The notes beneath the pieces are model-generated. The model was not told the DNA's origin and ran no database searches. It saw only the letters and a program-made list of their open reading frames with translations. Shown here in pieces: positions 15,552-24,633 of a DNA stretch of 64,000 bases. Made by a program: the position numbers and the translations under genes. Position 1 is the first letter of the stretch. Each line of letters begins with the position of its first letter. The stretch comes from Aneurinibacillus thermoaerophilus (GTDB lineage Bacteria > Bacillota > Bacilli > Aneurinibacillales > Aneurinibacillaceae): NCBI RefSeq assembly GCF_900099925.1, contig NZ_FNDE01000001.1, forward strand, positions 62,001 to 126,000, in the 5' to 3' direction.

Positions 15552-18323
15552 ATGGATTACAGTAAAACATTGAAGCTTCCAAAAACCGATTTCCCGATGC
15601 GGGGAAACCTGCCAACACGCGAACCTGAAATGCAGGCATGGTGGGAAGAAAACAAAATGTATGAGAAAGTGCAGGCACGCACCAAAGGCCGGCCTAAGTT
15701 TATCCTACATGACGGACCGCCGTACGCGAATGGTGATATCCATATCGGACACGCATTGAATAAAGTGCTGAAAGACTTTATTGTGCGCTCGAAATCGATG
15801 CTGGGATTTGACGCACCGTATGTGCCGGGCTGGGACACGCATGGACTGCCGATTGAGCATGCCATTATCAAAAACGAGAAAATTGATCGGCATAAAGTGG
15901 GCGTCGTCGAGTTCCGTGAGCGTTGCGCCGAGTACGCGTACAAGTACGTGGATAAGCAGAAAGAACAGTTCAAACGTCTCGGTGTGCGCGGCGACTGGGA
16001 CAACCCGTATATTACGCTGAAGCCAGAATATGAGGCCCGCCAGATTAAAATCTTTGGTGAAATGGCGAAAAAGGGCTATATTTATAAAGGATTAAAAGCC
16101 GTATATTGGTCTCCGTCTTCGGAAACGGCGCTGGCGGAAGCGGAAATCGAATACAAGGACAAACGCTCTGCATCCATTTATGTCGCGTTTTCTGTGACGG
16201 ACGGCAAGGGCAAACTGGCAGAAGGCGATAAAGTCGTTATCTGGACAACCACACCGTGGACGATTCCGGCTAACCTGGCAATTGCGGTTCATCCAGAACT
16301 GGAATATTCGCTTGTGAAAGTAGGAGCCGACAAGTTTCTCGTCGCATCCGGACTGCTTGAAAATGTAGCGCAGACGATCGGTTGGGAACAGTACGAGGTG
16401 ACCGCTACATACAAAGGAGCGGAGCTGGAAGGCGTCGTATGTCGCCATCCGTTCTATGATCGCACATCACCAGTGCTGTTAGGTGAACACGTTACGCTCG
16501 ATGCTGGTACAGGCTGCGTTCATACCGCGCCCGGCCACGGGGAAGACGACTTTATGCTTGGCCAGAAGTATGGGCTAGATGTACTCTGCCCTGTGGACGA
16601 AAAAGGGATGATGACCAAAGAAGCGCCGGGATTCGAAGGCGTATTCTACGATGATGCCAACAAGCTGGTTACTGAGAAGTTAAAAGAAGCGGGTGCGCTG
16701 CTTCATATGGGCTTTATTACTCACTCGTATCCGCACGACTGGCGTTCCAAACAGCCGGTTATTTTCCGGGCGACCGAGCAATGGTTTGCGTCCATTGACG
16801 GGTTCCGCGAGCAGATGCTTCAGGCGATTAAAGATGTGAAATGGATACCGCATTGGGGCGAGCAGCGTTTGCATAATATGATCGCGGACCGCAGTGACTG
16901 GTGTATCTCCCGCCAGCGTGTCTGGGGCGTGCCGATTCCGATTTTTTACTGCCGCGATTGTAATGAGCCGCTGGTGAATGACGATACGATTCATCATATT
17001 TCCGAACTGTTCCGTAAGGAAGGTTCTTCCGTTTGGTTCGCAAAAGATGTAGAAGAGTTGATGCCGGAAGGCACCGTTTGCCCGAAATGCGGCGGCAAGC
17101 ACTTCCGTAAAGAAACAGACATTATGGACGTATGGTTTGACTCAGGTTCTAGCCACGAAGCAGTGTTGCGCGAACGGGAAGAACTGGTGTGGCCGGCGGA
17201 CTTGTATCTGGAAGGTTCTGACCAGTACCGCGGCTGGTTTAACTCGTCTTTGTCCACCGCTGTGGCTGTGTATGGACGGGCACCATACAAAGCGGTATTG
17301 AGCCATGGTTTTACGCTGGACGGCGAGGGACGGAAAATGTCCAAATCGCTCGGGAACGTGATTGTGCCGCAGAAGATTATGGATCAGTTGGGCGCAGACA
17401 TTCTCCGTCTGTGGGTTGCTTCTGTAGACTATCAGGCGGACGTGCGCATTTCGGACGCTATTCTCAAACAAATTGCCGAAGCGTACCGTAAAATCCGCAA
17501 CACATTCCGTTTTCTGCTTGGTAACTTGGAAGGCTTCGATCCGGCCGCAGACCGTGTGCCTTATGAACAACTGGAAGAGCTTGACCGTTATATGATAGCT
17601 AAAACCCAGAAGGTCATCGAAAAAGTGCGTAAAGCGTATGAGGAGTATCAATTCCATACGGTATACCATGTGATTCACAACTTCTGCTCGATCGAGCTAA
17701 GTTCCTTCTATCTGGATATCTCGAAAGACCGCTTGTACGCGGACGGGGAGAAATCGCTTCGCCGGCGCTCCGCGCAAACTGTGATGTATGACATTCTGCT
17801 GGCTCTTGTGCGTCTTGTAGCACCGATTATCCCGCATACGGCGGACGAAGTGTGGAAGTACATTCCGGGAACTGACGCGGAAAGCGTACAGCTGACCGAT
17901 ATGCCGGAAGCGCGGAGTGAAAGGAGCGATGAGGCGCTGGAAGCGAAGTGGGATCGCCTTGTGGAAATTCGTGATGAAGTGCTGAAGGCTCTTGAAGAGG
18001 CACGTCGCGAGAAAGTCATCGGTCAATCGCTGGCTGCATCCGTCGCGATTTATCCAGGCGAAGAGGTGGAAAAAGCGCTTAAAGGCGCGGACGAGCATTT
18101 GAAAGAACTGTTCATTGTATCGCATGTGACGCTTCACTCCTCTTCCGAAGTGGCACCGGAAAATGCTGTGCAGCTGGAAGGTCTCGCGGTTGTCGTAACG
18201 CCTGCGGAAGGCGAAAAATGCGAGCGTTGCTGGGTGATTACGCCGGAAGTAGGACATGATGCTGACCATCCAACGCTGTGCGTACGCTGTGCAACGGTAG
18301 TTAAACAGGAAGTAAACGCATAA
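15552..18323 (+). CDS. ileS: Isoleucyl-tRNA synthetase
   Basis: Charges tRNA-Ile, with editing of misactivated valine. The 923 residues carry HIGH at 64-67 ([11 protein letters not shown]), the CP1 editing domain ([33 protein letters not shown]), the KMSKS loop at 595-599, the anticodon-binding domain, and a C-terminal zinc finger ([12 protein letters not shown] and CVRCATVV) typical of bacterial IleRS type with zinc. I choose ATG 15552, which gives the conserved [20 protein letters not shown] start; the nearest SD, AGGAG, ends 11 bases before it, and an out-of-frame ATG lies at 15541. Unusually for Bacillota, the leader shows no T-box. Confidence 0.97.
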   Translation: MDYSKTLKLPKTDFPMRGNLPTREPEMQAWWEENKMYEKVQARTKGRPKFILHDGPPYANGDIHIGHALNKVLKDFIVRSKSMLGFDAPYVPGWDTHGLPIEHAIIKNEKIDRHKVGVVEFRERCAEYAYKYVDKQKEQFKRLGVRGDWDNPYITLKPEYEARQIKIFGEMAKKGYIYKGLKAVYWSPSSETALAEAEIEYKDKRSASIYVAFSVTDGKGKLAEGDKVVIWTTTPWTIPANLAIAVHPELEYSLVKVGADKFLVASGLLENVAQTIGWEQYEVTATYKGAELEGVVCRHPFYDRTSPVLLGEHVTLDAGTGCVHTAPGHGEDDFMLGQKYGLDVLCPVDEKGMMTKEAPGFEGVFYDDANKLVTEKLKEAGALLHMGFITHSYPHDWRSKQPVIFRATEQWFASIDGFREQMLQAIKDVKWIPHWGEQRLHNMIADRSDWCISRQRVWGVPIPIFYCRDCNEPLVNDDTIHHISELFRKEGSSVWFAKDVEELMPEGTVCPKCGGKHFRKETDIMDVWFDSGSSHEAVLREREELVWPADLYLEGSDQYRGWFNSSLSTAVAVYGRAPYKAVLSHGFTLDGEGRKMSKSLGNVIVPQKIMDQLGADILRLWVASVDYQADVRISDAILKQIAEAYRKIRNTFRFLLGNLEGFDPAADRVPYEQLEELDRYMIAKTQKVIEKVRKAYEEYQFHTVYHVIHNFCSIELSSFYLDISKDRLYADGEKSLRRRSAQTVMYDILLALVRLVAPIIPHTADEVWKYIPGTDAESVQLTDMPEARSERSDEALEAKWDRLVEIRDEVLKALEEARREKVIGQSLAASVAIYPGEEVEKALKGADEHLKELFIVSHVTLHSSSEVAPENAVQLEGLAVVVTPAEGEKCERCWVITPEVGHDADHPTLCVRCATVVKQEVNA

Positions 18324-18338
18324 CCGGGAGGAAGGCTG

Positions 18339-18809
18339 TTGATTTATTATTATGTGATTGCGCTGCTGGTTTTTCTTGTTGATCGCTTCACGAAATGGCT
18401 GGTTGTAACTTATATGGAAATCGGCCAGTCTATCCCCCTGTGGGAGGGTGTGTTTCATCTTACTTCGCACCGGAACAAAGGGGCAGCGTTTGGTATCCTT
18501 CAAAACCAGCGCGCCTTTTTTATCATCATTACCCTGGTTGTCATTGTCGGGATCGTGTGGTATTTGCGGAAAATGGTGAAAGAAAGCACGCTTGTTTCCT
18601 GGGCGCTGGCGCTTATTTTGGGCGGCGCGGCCGGCAACTTTTATGACCGGTTGCTGACCGGGGAGGTTGTGGATTTCTTTGATTTTACATTGATTCATTT
18701 TCCGATTTTTAATGTTGCCGATTCAGTGATTGTGATTGGGGTAGGTCTGTTTATGATAGACGCGCTGCGGGAGCTACTTATGAATGAACGGGGTAAAACG
18801 TATGAATAA
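18339..18809 (+). CDS. lspA: Prolipoprotein signal peptidase
   Basis: Membrane aspartic peptidase that removes the signal peptide from diacylglyceryl-modified lipoproteins, for example the binding lipoprotein at 10.4-11.2 kb. The 156 residues have four membrane segments; the catalytic aspartates are D103 in GNFYDR and D128 in FNVADS, and NKGAAFG at about 46-52 is conserved. The start is TTG 18339 after GGGAGGAAGG. It overlaps rluD by eight bases, a pairing common in Bacillota. Confidence 0.96.
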   Translation: MIYYYVIALLVFLVDRFTKWLVVTYMEIGQSIPLWEGVFHLTSHRNKGAAFGILQNQRAFFIIITLVVIVGIVWYLRKMVKESTLVSWALALILGGAAGNFYDRLLTGEVVDFFDFTLIHFPIFNVADSVIVIGVGLFMIDALRELLMNERGKTYE

Positions 18810-19746
18810 CGAAGAACGTTATGAACGGCATGATTGGATTATCGAGCCGGAGGATGCAGGCGAGCGCGTAGATAAATTTTTGGCTTCTGTGCAGGATGAT
18901 TGGTCTCGCAGCCAATTGCAGGGCTGGATTAAAGACGGATTGCTTTTCGTTAATGGAAAGTCGGTCAAAGGAAATTATCGGTTACAGGAAGATGATGAAG
19001 TCGTACTGCACGTGCCGCCGGCAAGAGAATTGAACATTGAGCCGGAAAACATTCCGCTGGATATTGTGTACGAAGACAGCGATGTCATTGTGGTAAATAA
19101 GCCGCGTGGGCTGGTCGTACATCCGGCACCGGGTCATTACTCCGGCACGCTGGTAAACGCGCTGCTTTACCATTGCCAAGATTTATCCGGCATTAATGGG
19201 GTACTTCGTCCCGGAATCGTACACCGGATCGACAAAGATACATCCGGCTTACTGATGGTGGCGAAAAATGATAAAGCGCACGAATCGCTGGCGCGTCAAC
19301 TGAAAGATCACACGGTGACGCGCCGCTACGTAGCGCTCGTGCACGGTGTGATTTCGCACGATAAAGGAACCATTGATGCGCCCATTGGCCGTGATCCGAA
19401 AAATCGCCAGCAAATGGCGGTTGTATTTGAGTATAGCAAGCCGGCGGTTTCGCATTTCGTCGTGCTGGAGCGTTTTAAAGAGCATACGCTTGTCGAATTG
19501 AAACTGGAGACCGGGCGCACGCACCAGATTCGTGTGCATATGAAATACATTGGCCATCCGTTGGTCGGCGATCCAAAGTACGGACCCAAGAGCTTCTTTA
19601 AGATTGAGGGGCAAGCGTTGCACGCGAAAACGCTCGGATTTACTCATCCTTCGACCGGAGAGTACCTAGAATTTCATGCTGCATTGCCGGATGATATGGA
19701 ACAAATTTTGAAGCGCTTAAGATTTGGAGCGTTTATGGAGCAGTGA
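18802..19746 (+). CDS. rluD: Ribosomal large-subunit pseudouridine synthase, RluD family
   Basis: Isomerises uridines to pseudouridine, in RluD at positions of 23S rRNA helix 69; the exact target of this Bacillales copy (YlyB) is not shown. The 314 residues consist of an N-terminal S4 domain (about 20-80: ERVDKFLASV, RSQLQGWIKDGLLFVNGK) and the synthase domain with the catalytic Asp144 in HRIDKDTSGLL, then ETGRTHQIRVHMKYIGHPLVGDPKYG. ATG 18802 overlaps the lspA stop and is favoured over the in-frame ATG 18784. The pyr operon promoter begins 36 bases later with no clear terminator between. Confidence 0.94.
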   Translation: MNNEERYERHDWIIEPEDAGERVDKFLASVQDDWSRSQLQGWIKDGLLFVNGKSVKGNYRLQEDDEVVLHVPPARELNIEPENIPLDIVYEDSDVIVVNKPRGLVVHPAPGHYSGTLVNALLYHCQDLSGINGVLRPGIVHRIDKDTSGLLMVAKNDKAHESLARQLKDHTVTRRYVALVHGVISHDKGTIDAPIGRDPKNRQQMAVVFEYSKPAVSHFVVLERFKEHTLVELKLETGRTHQIRVHMKYIGHPLVGDPKYGPKSFFKIEGQALHAKTLGFTHPSTGEYLEFHAALPDDMEQILKRLRFGAFMEQ

Positions 19747-19781
19747 AAAATCCACGAGTTTACCTTATTTCTAAAAAGTAG

Positions 19782-19810
19782 TTGACATACTCCCGTTTTC
19801 GTGTCATACT
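19782..19810 (+). promoter_or_regulatory. Sigma-A promoter of the pyr operon
   Basis: TTGACA (19782-19787) and CATACT (19805-19810) are spaced by 17 bases. The transcript would start near 19817, just before the first PyrR-binding hairpin. Confidence 0.8.
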
Positions 19811-19829
19811 TCTTTTAACTACAAAGGAA

Positions 19830-19860
19830 CCTTTAAATCAGTCCTGTGAGGCTGGCAAGG
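19830..19860 (+). promoter_or_regulatory. PyrR-binding anti-antiterminator hairpin 1
   Basis: CCTT (19830-19833) pairs with AAGG (19857-19860) around the conserved PyrR-binding core CAGTCCTGTGAGGCTG. With UMP bound, PyrR stabilises this hairpin and lets the downstream terminator form; this is the established mechanism in Bacillus. It heads the leader of pyrR. Confidence 0.9.
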
Positions 19861-19927
19861 AGAACGAATAGGTTTGGCATAGGGATGGGGAGTTGTGCGC
19901 TCACTCATTCTTTGTCGAGCACAAAAA

Positions 19928-19958
19928 AGCTTTCTGCCGCCCGCAGAAAGCTTTTTTT
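19928..19958 (+). terminator. pyrR leader attenuator terminator
   Basis: AGCTTTCTGC (19928-19937) pairs with GCAGAAAGCT (19943-19952), followed by six T. It lies between the first PyrR site and pyrR and completes the first attenuator. Confidence 0.92.
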
Positions 19959-19984
19959 GTGTCGGGGTTTTATTTTATGGATAA

Positions 19985-20578
<594 letters not shown>

Positions 20579-20603
20579 CAGAGCACAGAAAAAAGAACAG
20601 TGA

Positions 20604-20640
20604 CCTTTAACTCAGCTCCGTGAGGCTGATAAGGAAGGAG
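20604..20640 (+). promoter_or_regulatory. PyrR-binding hairpin 2, abutting the pyrP ribosome-binding site
   Basis: CCTT (20604-20607) pairs with AAGG (20631-20634) around the core CAGCTCCGTGAGGCTG. The Shine-Dalgarno AAGGAG (20635-20640) starts right after the stem and pyrP begins at 20651. The whole gap is 72 bases and has no terminator, so PyrR probably acts here on translation. Confidence 0.8.
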
Positions 20641-20650
20641 AAGAAATTCA

Positions 20651-22021
20651 ATGATAAAAAAGGATTATGTTGATGTGCATGAGATACCGGCGCTGCAAAA
20701 AGTAGTTCCGCTAAGCTTGCAGCACCTGTTTGCGATGTTTGGCTCAACCGTTCTGGTGCCCCTTTTGACCGGGCTTGACGTATCGGTGGCGCTTCTTACG
20801 AGCGGAATTGGAACGCTTCTGTTCCTGCTCATTACTAAAGGCAAGCTGCCGAACTATCTTGGTTCCTCGTTCGCGTTTATTGGCCCAATTCTTACGGTAA
20901 GCCACAGTCACGGTGTCGGCACTGCAATGCTCGGCTGCTTTATGGCCGGTCTCGTATATTTAATTGTGGCAGCCATTGTCAAATGGACGGGCGTTCATTG
21001 GCTCAATCGTTTGTTGCCGCCTGTTGTTATTGCATCGATTATCGTTGTAATTGGCCTTAGCGTATCCGGCGTGGCGGTTGGCTGGGCGCTAAATGACCCG
21101 CTAAGCGATCCGGCGAAGCCGGCCTACTCCCTCGGAGCGGTGGAAGTGGCGTTTGTTACGCTGGCGGCTACGGTTGTGGCGACGATTTTCTTCCGCGGAT
21201 TTTTATCGGTGCTCCCGGTGTTAACCGGAATGATCGTCGGCTATGCGTACGCGGCGGTTCGCCATCCAGAATGGATTGATTTTGCGAAAATCAAGGAAAC
21301 GCCCTGGTTTATTAGCCCAGGCATGTGGGTGAACGAGCATTTCATAACAGGTCAGGTATTGGACGCATTTGCTTCTCCGGGCGCCTTGCTGGCCGCGCTC
21401 GTAATCGCACCGGTGGCGTTTGTCACGCTGGCTGAGCACATTGGCCACCTGCTCGTAACAGCCAACATTATGAACCGTGATTTGATGCGCGACCCGGGCT
21501 TGCACCGCTCGCTTGCGGGAGATGGGGTAGCGGTGATAGTCGCATCGTTCCTTGGTGGACCACCGAGCACAACCTACGGCGAAAACATGGGCGTTCTTGC
21601 GTTAACTAAAGTATACAGCCGCGTGGTTATTGCCGGAGCCGCCTGCTTTGCTATCCTGTTCGCGTTCATTGGAAAAATCGGCGCGTTCCTGATGACGATT
21701 CCGAAACCGGTATTAGGCGGTGTAACGATTGTATTGTTCGGCATTATCGCGGCGCAGGGGATGCGAATGTATGTAGAGCACAACATCGATTTCTCCCATA
21801 AGCGGAATATGGTTATCTCGGCCATTGTGCTCGTAACCGGAATCGGAGGATTTAAAATGGACTTCCATGAAGTAACATTTAGCACCTTCATCGCGAACCT
21901 TACGATCGACAACATTGCAATGGCAACGTTCCTTGGTATTTTCCTGCATGCGGTGTTGCCCGGCAAAGAGGTCGCTTTTGGGAAAACAAAAGAGGGACAA
22001 TTGCATAAACAGGCATCATAA
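20651..22021 (+). CDS. pyrP: Uracil permease
   Basis: Proton-coupled uracil importer of the NCS2 (UraA) family in the cytoplasmic membrane. The 456 residues form about 14 membrane segments: PLSLQHLFAMFGSTVLVPLLTGLDVSVAL at the start, YLGSSFAFIGP, then LAEHIGHLLVTANIMNRDL with the substrate-binding Glu/His area and GGPPSTTYGENMGVLALTKVYSR. It follows pyrR by 72 bases that contain a PyrR-binding hairpin directly before its SD. In B. subtilis pyrP is followed by pyrB; here the next gene is pyrC. Confidence 0.96.
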   Translation: MIKKDYVDVHEIPALQKVVPLSLQHLFAMFGSTVLVPLLTGLDVSVALLTSGIGTLLFLLITKGKLPNYLGSSFAFIGPILTVSHSHGVGTAMLGCFMAGLVYLIVAAIVKWTGVHWLNRLLPPVVIASIIVVIGLSVSGVAVGWALNDPLSDPAKPAYSLGAVEVAFVTLAATVVATIFFRGFLSVLPVLTGMIVGYAYAAVRHPEWIDFAKIKETPWFISPGMWVNEHFITGQVLDAFASPGALLAALVIAPVAFVTLAEHIGHLLVTANIMNRDLMRDPGLHRSLAGDGVAVIVASFLGGPPSTTYGENMGVLALTKVYSRVVIAGAACFAILFAFIGKIGAFLMTIPKPVLGGVTIVLFGIIAAQGMRMYVEHNIDFSHKRNMVISAIVLVTGIGGFKMDFHEVTFSTFIANLTIDNIAMATFLGIFLHAVLPGKEVAFGKTKEGQLHKQAS

Positions 22022-22023
22022 TC

Positions 22024-22058
22024 ATCCTTTAAAACAGTCCTGTGAGTCTGGTAAGGAT
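22024..22058 (+). promoter_or_regulatory. PyrR-binding anti-antiterminator hairpin 3
   Basis: ATCCTT (22024-22029) pairs with AAGGAT (22053-22058) around CAGTCCTGTGAGTCTG, the PyrR core with one change from site 1. It begins three bases after the pyrP stop. Confidence 0.88.
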
Positions 22059-22158
22059 GCCATGATGTATACTGCATATGGAGAAAAGGCTTCGTGCCCG
22101 GCTTCAGACCGGACACTTAGAGAAACCGGGCCTCGCTTCTCAGTGTGTATATAACAAG

Positions 22159-22195
22159 GCTTCTTACCAAGAAAAATGGGTAAGAAGCTTTTTTT
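22159..22195 (+). terminator. pyrP-pyrC attenuator terminator
   Basis: GCTTCTTACC (22159-22168) pairs with GGTAAGAAGC (22179-22188), 10-base loop, then seven T. With hairpin 3 it forms a complete attenuator that controls pyrC and the rest of the operon. The segment between (22060-22158) holds the competing antiterminator strands. Confidence 0.92.
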
Positions 22196-22231
22196 ATAAA
22201 TCAAATTTGATTCTAGGGCAGGAGGAGAACA

Positions 22232-23530
22232 ATGGGTACCATTTTATGCAACGGTCAAATACTTGTAGATGGAAAGCTAGTAAAGAAAGATATTCTTATC
22301 GAAGGAACGAACGTGTCACGAATTGCCGACAGCATAGAGGAAGCAGGTCACGAAGTGTTAGATGCGGCGGGTAAACTGATTGTCCCCGGTTTTATAGATA
22401 TGCATGTACATTTGCGGGAACCGGGTTTTGAAGCAAAAGAAACCATTGCTACCGGAACAGCGTCCGCGGCGCGAGGCGGTTTCACGACCGTTGCTTGCAT
22501 GCCGAACACGCGTCCCGTGATTGACACTCCCGAGACGGTTCGGTTGATTCTGCAGAAAGCAAAAGAGGAAGGAAGCGCCAGGGTGCTGCCGATGGGGGCG
22601 ATTACTGTTCGTGAACTGGGCCAAGAATTGACAGATATGGCCGCGTTGAAAGAAGCAGGGGTTATCGCAGTGTCAGACGATGGTGTAGGCGTACAATCCA
22701 GCAAAATGATGAAAGATGCGATGAAAGTAGCTACCTCCCTTGGGCTGCCGGTTGTGGCACATTGTGAGGATGATAGTCTTGTGGAAGGCGGCTGCGTGCA
22801 TGAGGGTGTGTTCAGTGAAAAGCATGGTTTGAAAGGCATTCCATCTGAGGCGGAGTCGATTCATGTCGGACGTGATATCTTGCTGGCAGAGGCGACGGGG
22901 GCACACTACCATGTATGCCATATCAGCACAGCCGAATCAGTGCGGCTTGTTCGTGAGGCGAAACAGCGGGGCGTGCGCGTAACCGCGGAAGTTTGCCCGC
23001 ACCATTTGCTGCTGTGCGACGAGGATATTCCAGGTCCGGATGCTAACTACAAGATGAACCCGCCGCTTCGTTCACGACGTGACCGTCAAGCGTTGCTCCA
23101 AGGATTAAAGGACGGCACGATTGACATGATTGTAACGGATCACGCACCACATACAGCAGAGGAAAAAGGGCGTGGCATTGAACTGGCACCGTTCGGCATC
23201 GTTGGCTTGGAGACTGCATTCCCGCTTTTATATACGAAGCTAGTATTGACAGGCGAATTTACCTTACAGGAAATTGTGGATCGGATGACCCGCGTTCCTG
23301 CGGAAGTATTTAACCTGCCGTGGGGTGCGCTGGAGGAAGGCAAGAGCGCCGATATTGCGGTAATTGACTTAGAAACGGAAAAAGAAGTGAATCCGGAAAC
23401 ATTCGCGAGCAAAGGGCGCAATACACCGTTTACTGGCTGGAAGTTAAAAGGTTGGCCGGTGCTGACCATGCTAGAAGGCCGTATCGTGTGGCAAGCGGAA
23501 GAGATGAACAGCGAAGGAGCGAGACAATAA
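22232..23530 (+). CDS. pyrC: Dihydroorotase
   Basis: Zinc amidohydrolase that cyclises carbamoyl-aspartate to dihydroorotate. The 432 residues have metal-binding H58 and H60 in DMHVHLREPG, a third ligand region VVAHCEDD, VCHISTA and TDHAPH with the catalytic Asp. This is the long, type I form used in Gram-positive pyr operons; in some bacteria such forms need aspartate carbamoyltransferase for stability, which makes the missing pyrB notable. GGAGGAG precedes the ATG. The stop overlaps the carA start by one base. Confidence 0.96.
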   Translation: MGTILCNGQILVDGKLVKKDILIEGTNVSRIADSIEEAGHEVLDAAGKLIVPGFIDMHVHLREPGFEAKETIATGTASAARGGFTTVACMPNTRPVIDTPETVRLILQKAKEEGSARVLPMGAITVRELGQELTDMAALKEAGVIAVSDDGVGVQSSKMMKDAMKVATSLGLPVVAHCEDDSLVEGGCVHEGVFSEKHGLKGIPSEAESIHVGRDILLAEATGAHYHVCHISTAESVRLVREAKQRGVRVTAEVCPHHLLLCDEDIPGPDANYKMNPPLRSRRDRQALLQGLKDGTIDMIVTDHAPHTAEEKGRGIELAPFGIVGLETAFPLLYTKLVLTGEFTLQEIVDRMTRVPAEVFNLPWGALEEGKSADIAVIDLETEKEVNPETFASKGRNTPFTGWKLKGWPVLTMLEGRIVWQAEEMNSEGARQ

Positions 23531-24633
23531 TGAAAAAACAAGCAAGACTTGTATTGGAAGATGGAACAGTATTTACTGGCAAATCGTTTGGGGCACAGGG
23601 AGAATCGCTGGGCGAGGTCGTCTTTAACACCGGAATCACCGGCTATCAGGAAGTGCTGTCAGACCCATCGTATTGCGGGCAAATCGTGACAATGACATAT
23701 CCTTTAATCGGAAATTATGGCATAAACCGCGATGATTTTGAAACGATGAGGCCGTTCGTGCATGGTTTCGTTGTCCGGGAGCACTGCGAGGTTCACAGCA
23801 ATTGGCGCAGCGAGCAAACGGTTGATTCGCTGCTGAAAGAATACAATATTCCGGGCATCGAAGAAGTCGATACGCGCAAGTTAACTCGTATTATCCGCCA
23901 GCATGGCACGCTGAAAGGGCTCATTACTACCTCGGATGAGCCGGTAGAATCCTTATTGGAGAAGCTAAAAGCGCCGCTGATGGAAGACCAGGTGGCCCGC
24001 GTATCTACCAAAAATATGTTTGCTGCACCAGGACGTGGTTCTAAAATCGTGCTTGTAGATTTCGGAGCCAAATACGGTATTTTACGCGAGCTGATCAAAC
24101 GGGGCTGCGACGTTATCGTGGTGCCGTATAATGTGACCGCAGACGAAATCCGCCGCATTCGTCCGGATGGTATTATGCTGTCCAATGGACCGGGAGATCC
24201 GAAAAACGTTCCGAAAGCGATTCGCATGATTCAGGAGATTCTGGGTGAATATCCGCTGTTCGGCATCTGTCTCGGCCATCAACTGCTCGCGCTGGCGTGC
24301 GGCGCTGATACGCATAAAATGAAGTTTGGCCATCGCGGCGGCAACCACCCGGTGAAAGAGTTAGCGACCGGACGCACCTATATTACGTCCCAAAACCATG
24401 GCTATGCGGTTAGCAAGGAATCATTGACAGACACTGATTTGGAAATTAGTCACATCGCGCTCAATGACGGTACGGTAGAAGGCCTTACACATAAAAAATA
24501 TCCGGCATTTTCCGTACAGTACCATCCGGAAGCTGCGCCAGGACCATACGATTCCGATTATCTGTTTGACCGTTTCTTAGAGCAAGTTGCCAAATTCACA
24601 AAGGAGGAGAAGAATTATGCCGCGACTCGATAA
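23530..24633 (+). CDS. carA: Carbamoyl-phosphate synthase small subunit
   Basis: Glutaminase subunit that feeds ammonia to CarB. The 367 residues show the N-terminal CPSase small domain ([33 protein letters not shown]) and a class I amidotransferase domain with the nucleophile Cys in [13 protein letters not shown] and the His/Glu pair in [11 protein letters not shown]. The start is ATG 23530, overlapping the pyrC stop (TAATG), with AAGGAG about 15 bases upstream; upstream extension runs into pyrC. It overlaps carB by 17 bases. As part of the PyrR-controlled unit this is the pyrimidine-specific copy (PyrAA). Confidence 0.96.
   Translation: MKKQARLVLEDGTVFTGKSFGAQGESLGEVVFNTGITGYQEVLSDPSYCGQIVTMTYPLIGNYGINRDDFETMRPFVHGFVVREHCEVHSNWRSEQTVDSLLKEYNIPGIEEVDTRKLTRIIRQHGTLKGLITTSDEPVESLLEKLKAPLMEDQVARVSTKNMFAAPGRGSKIVLVDFGAKYGILRELIKRGCDVIVVPYNVTADEIRRIRPDGIMLSNGPGDPKNVPKAIRMIQEILGEYPLFGICLGHQLLALACGADTHKMKFGHRGGNHPVKELATGRTYITSQNHGYAVSKESLTDTDLEISHIALNDGTVEGLTHKKYPAFSVQYHPEAAPGPYDSDYLFDRFLEQVAKFTKEEKNYAATR

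Noticed and set aside
17697-18698. 333-codon open frame opposite ileS and lspA
   Set aside because: Antisense to two certain genes, composition typical of a shadow frame, no ribosome-binding site.
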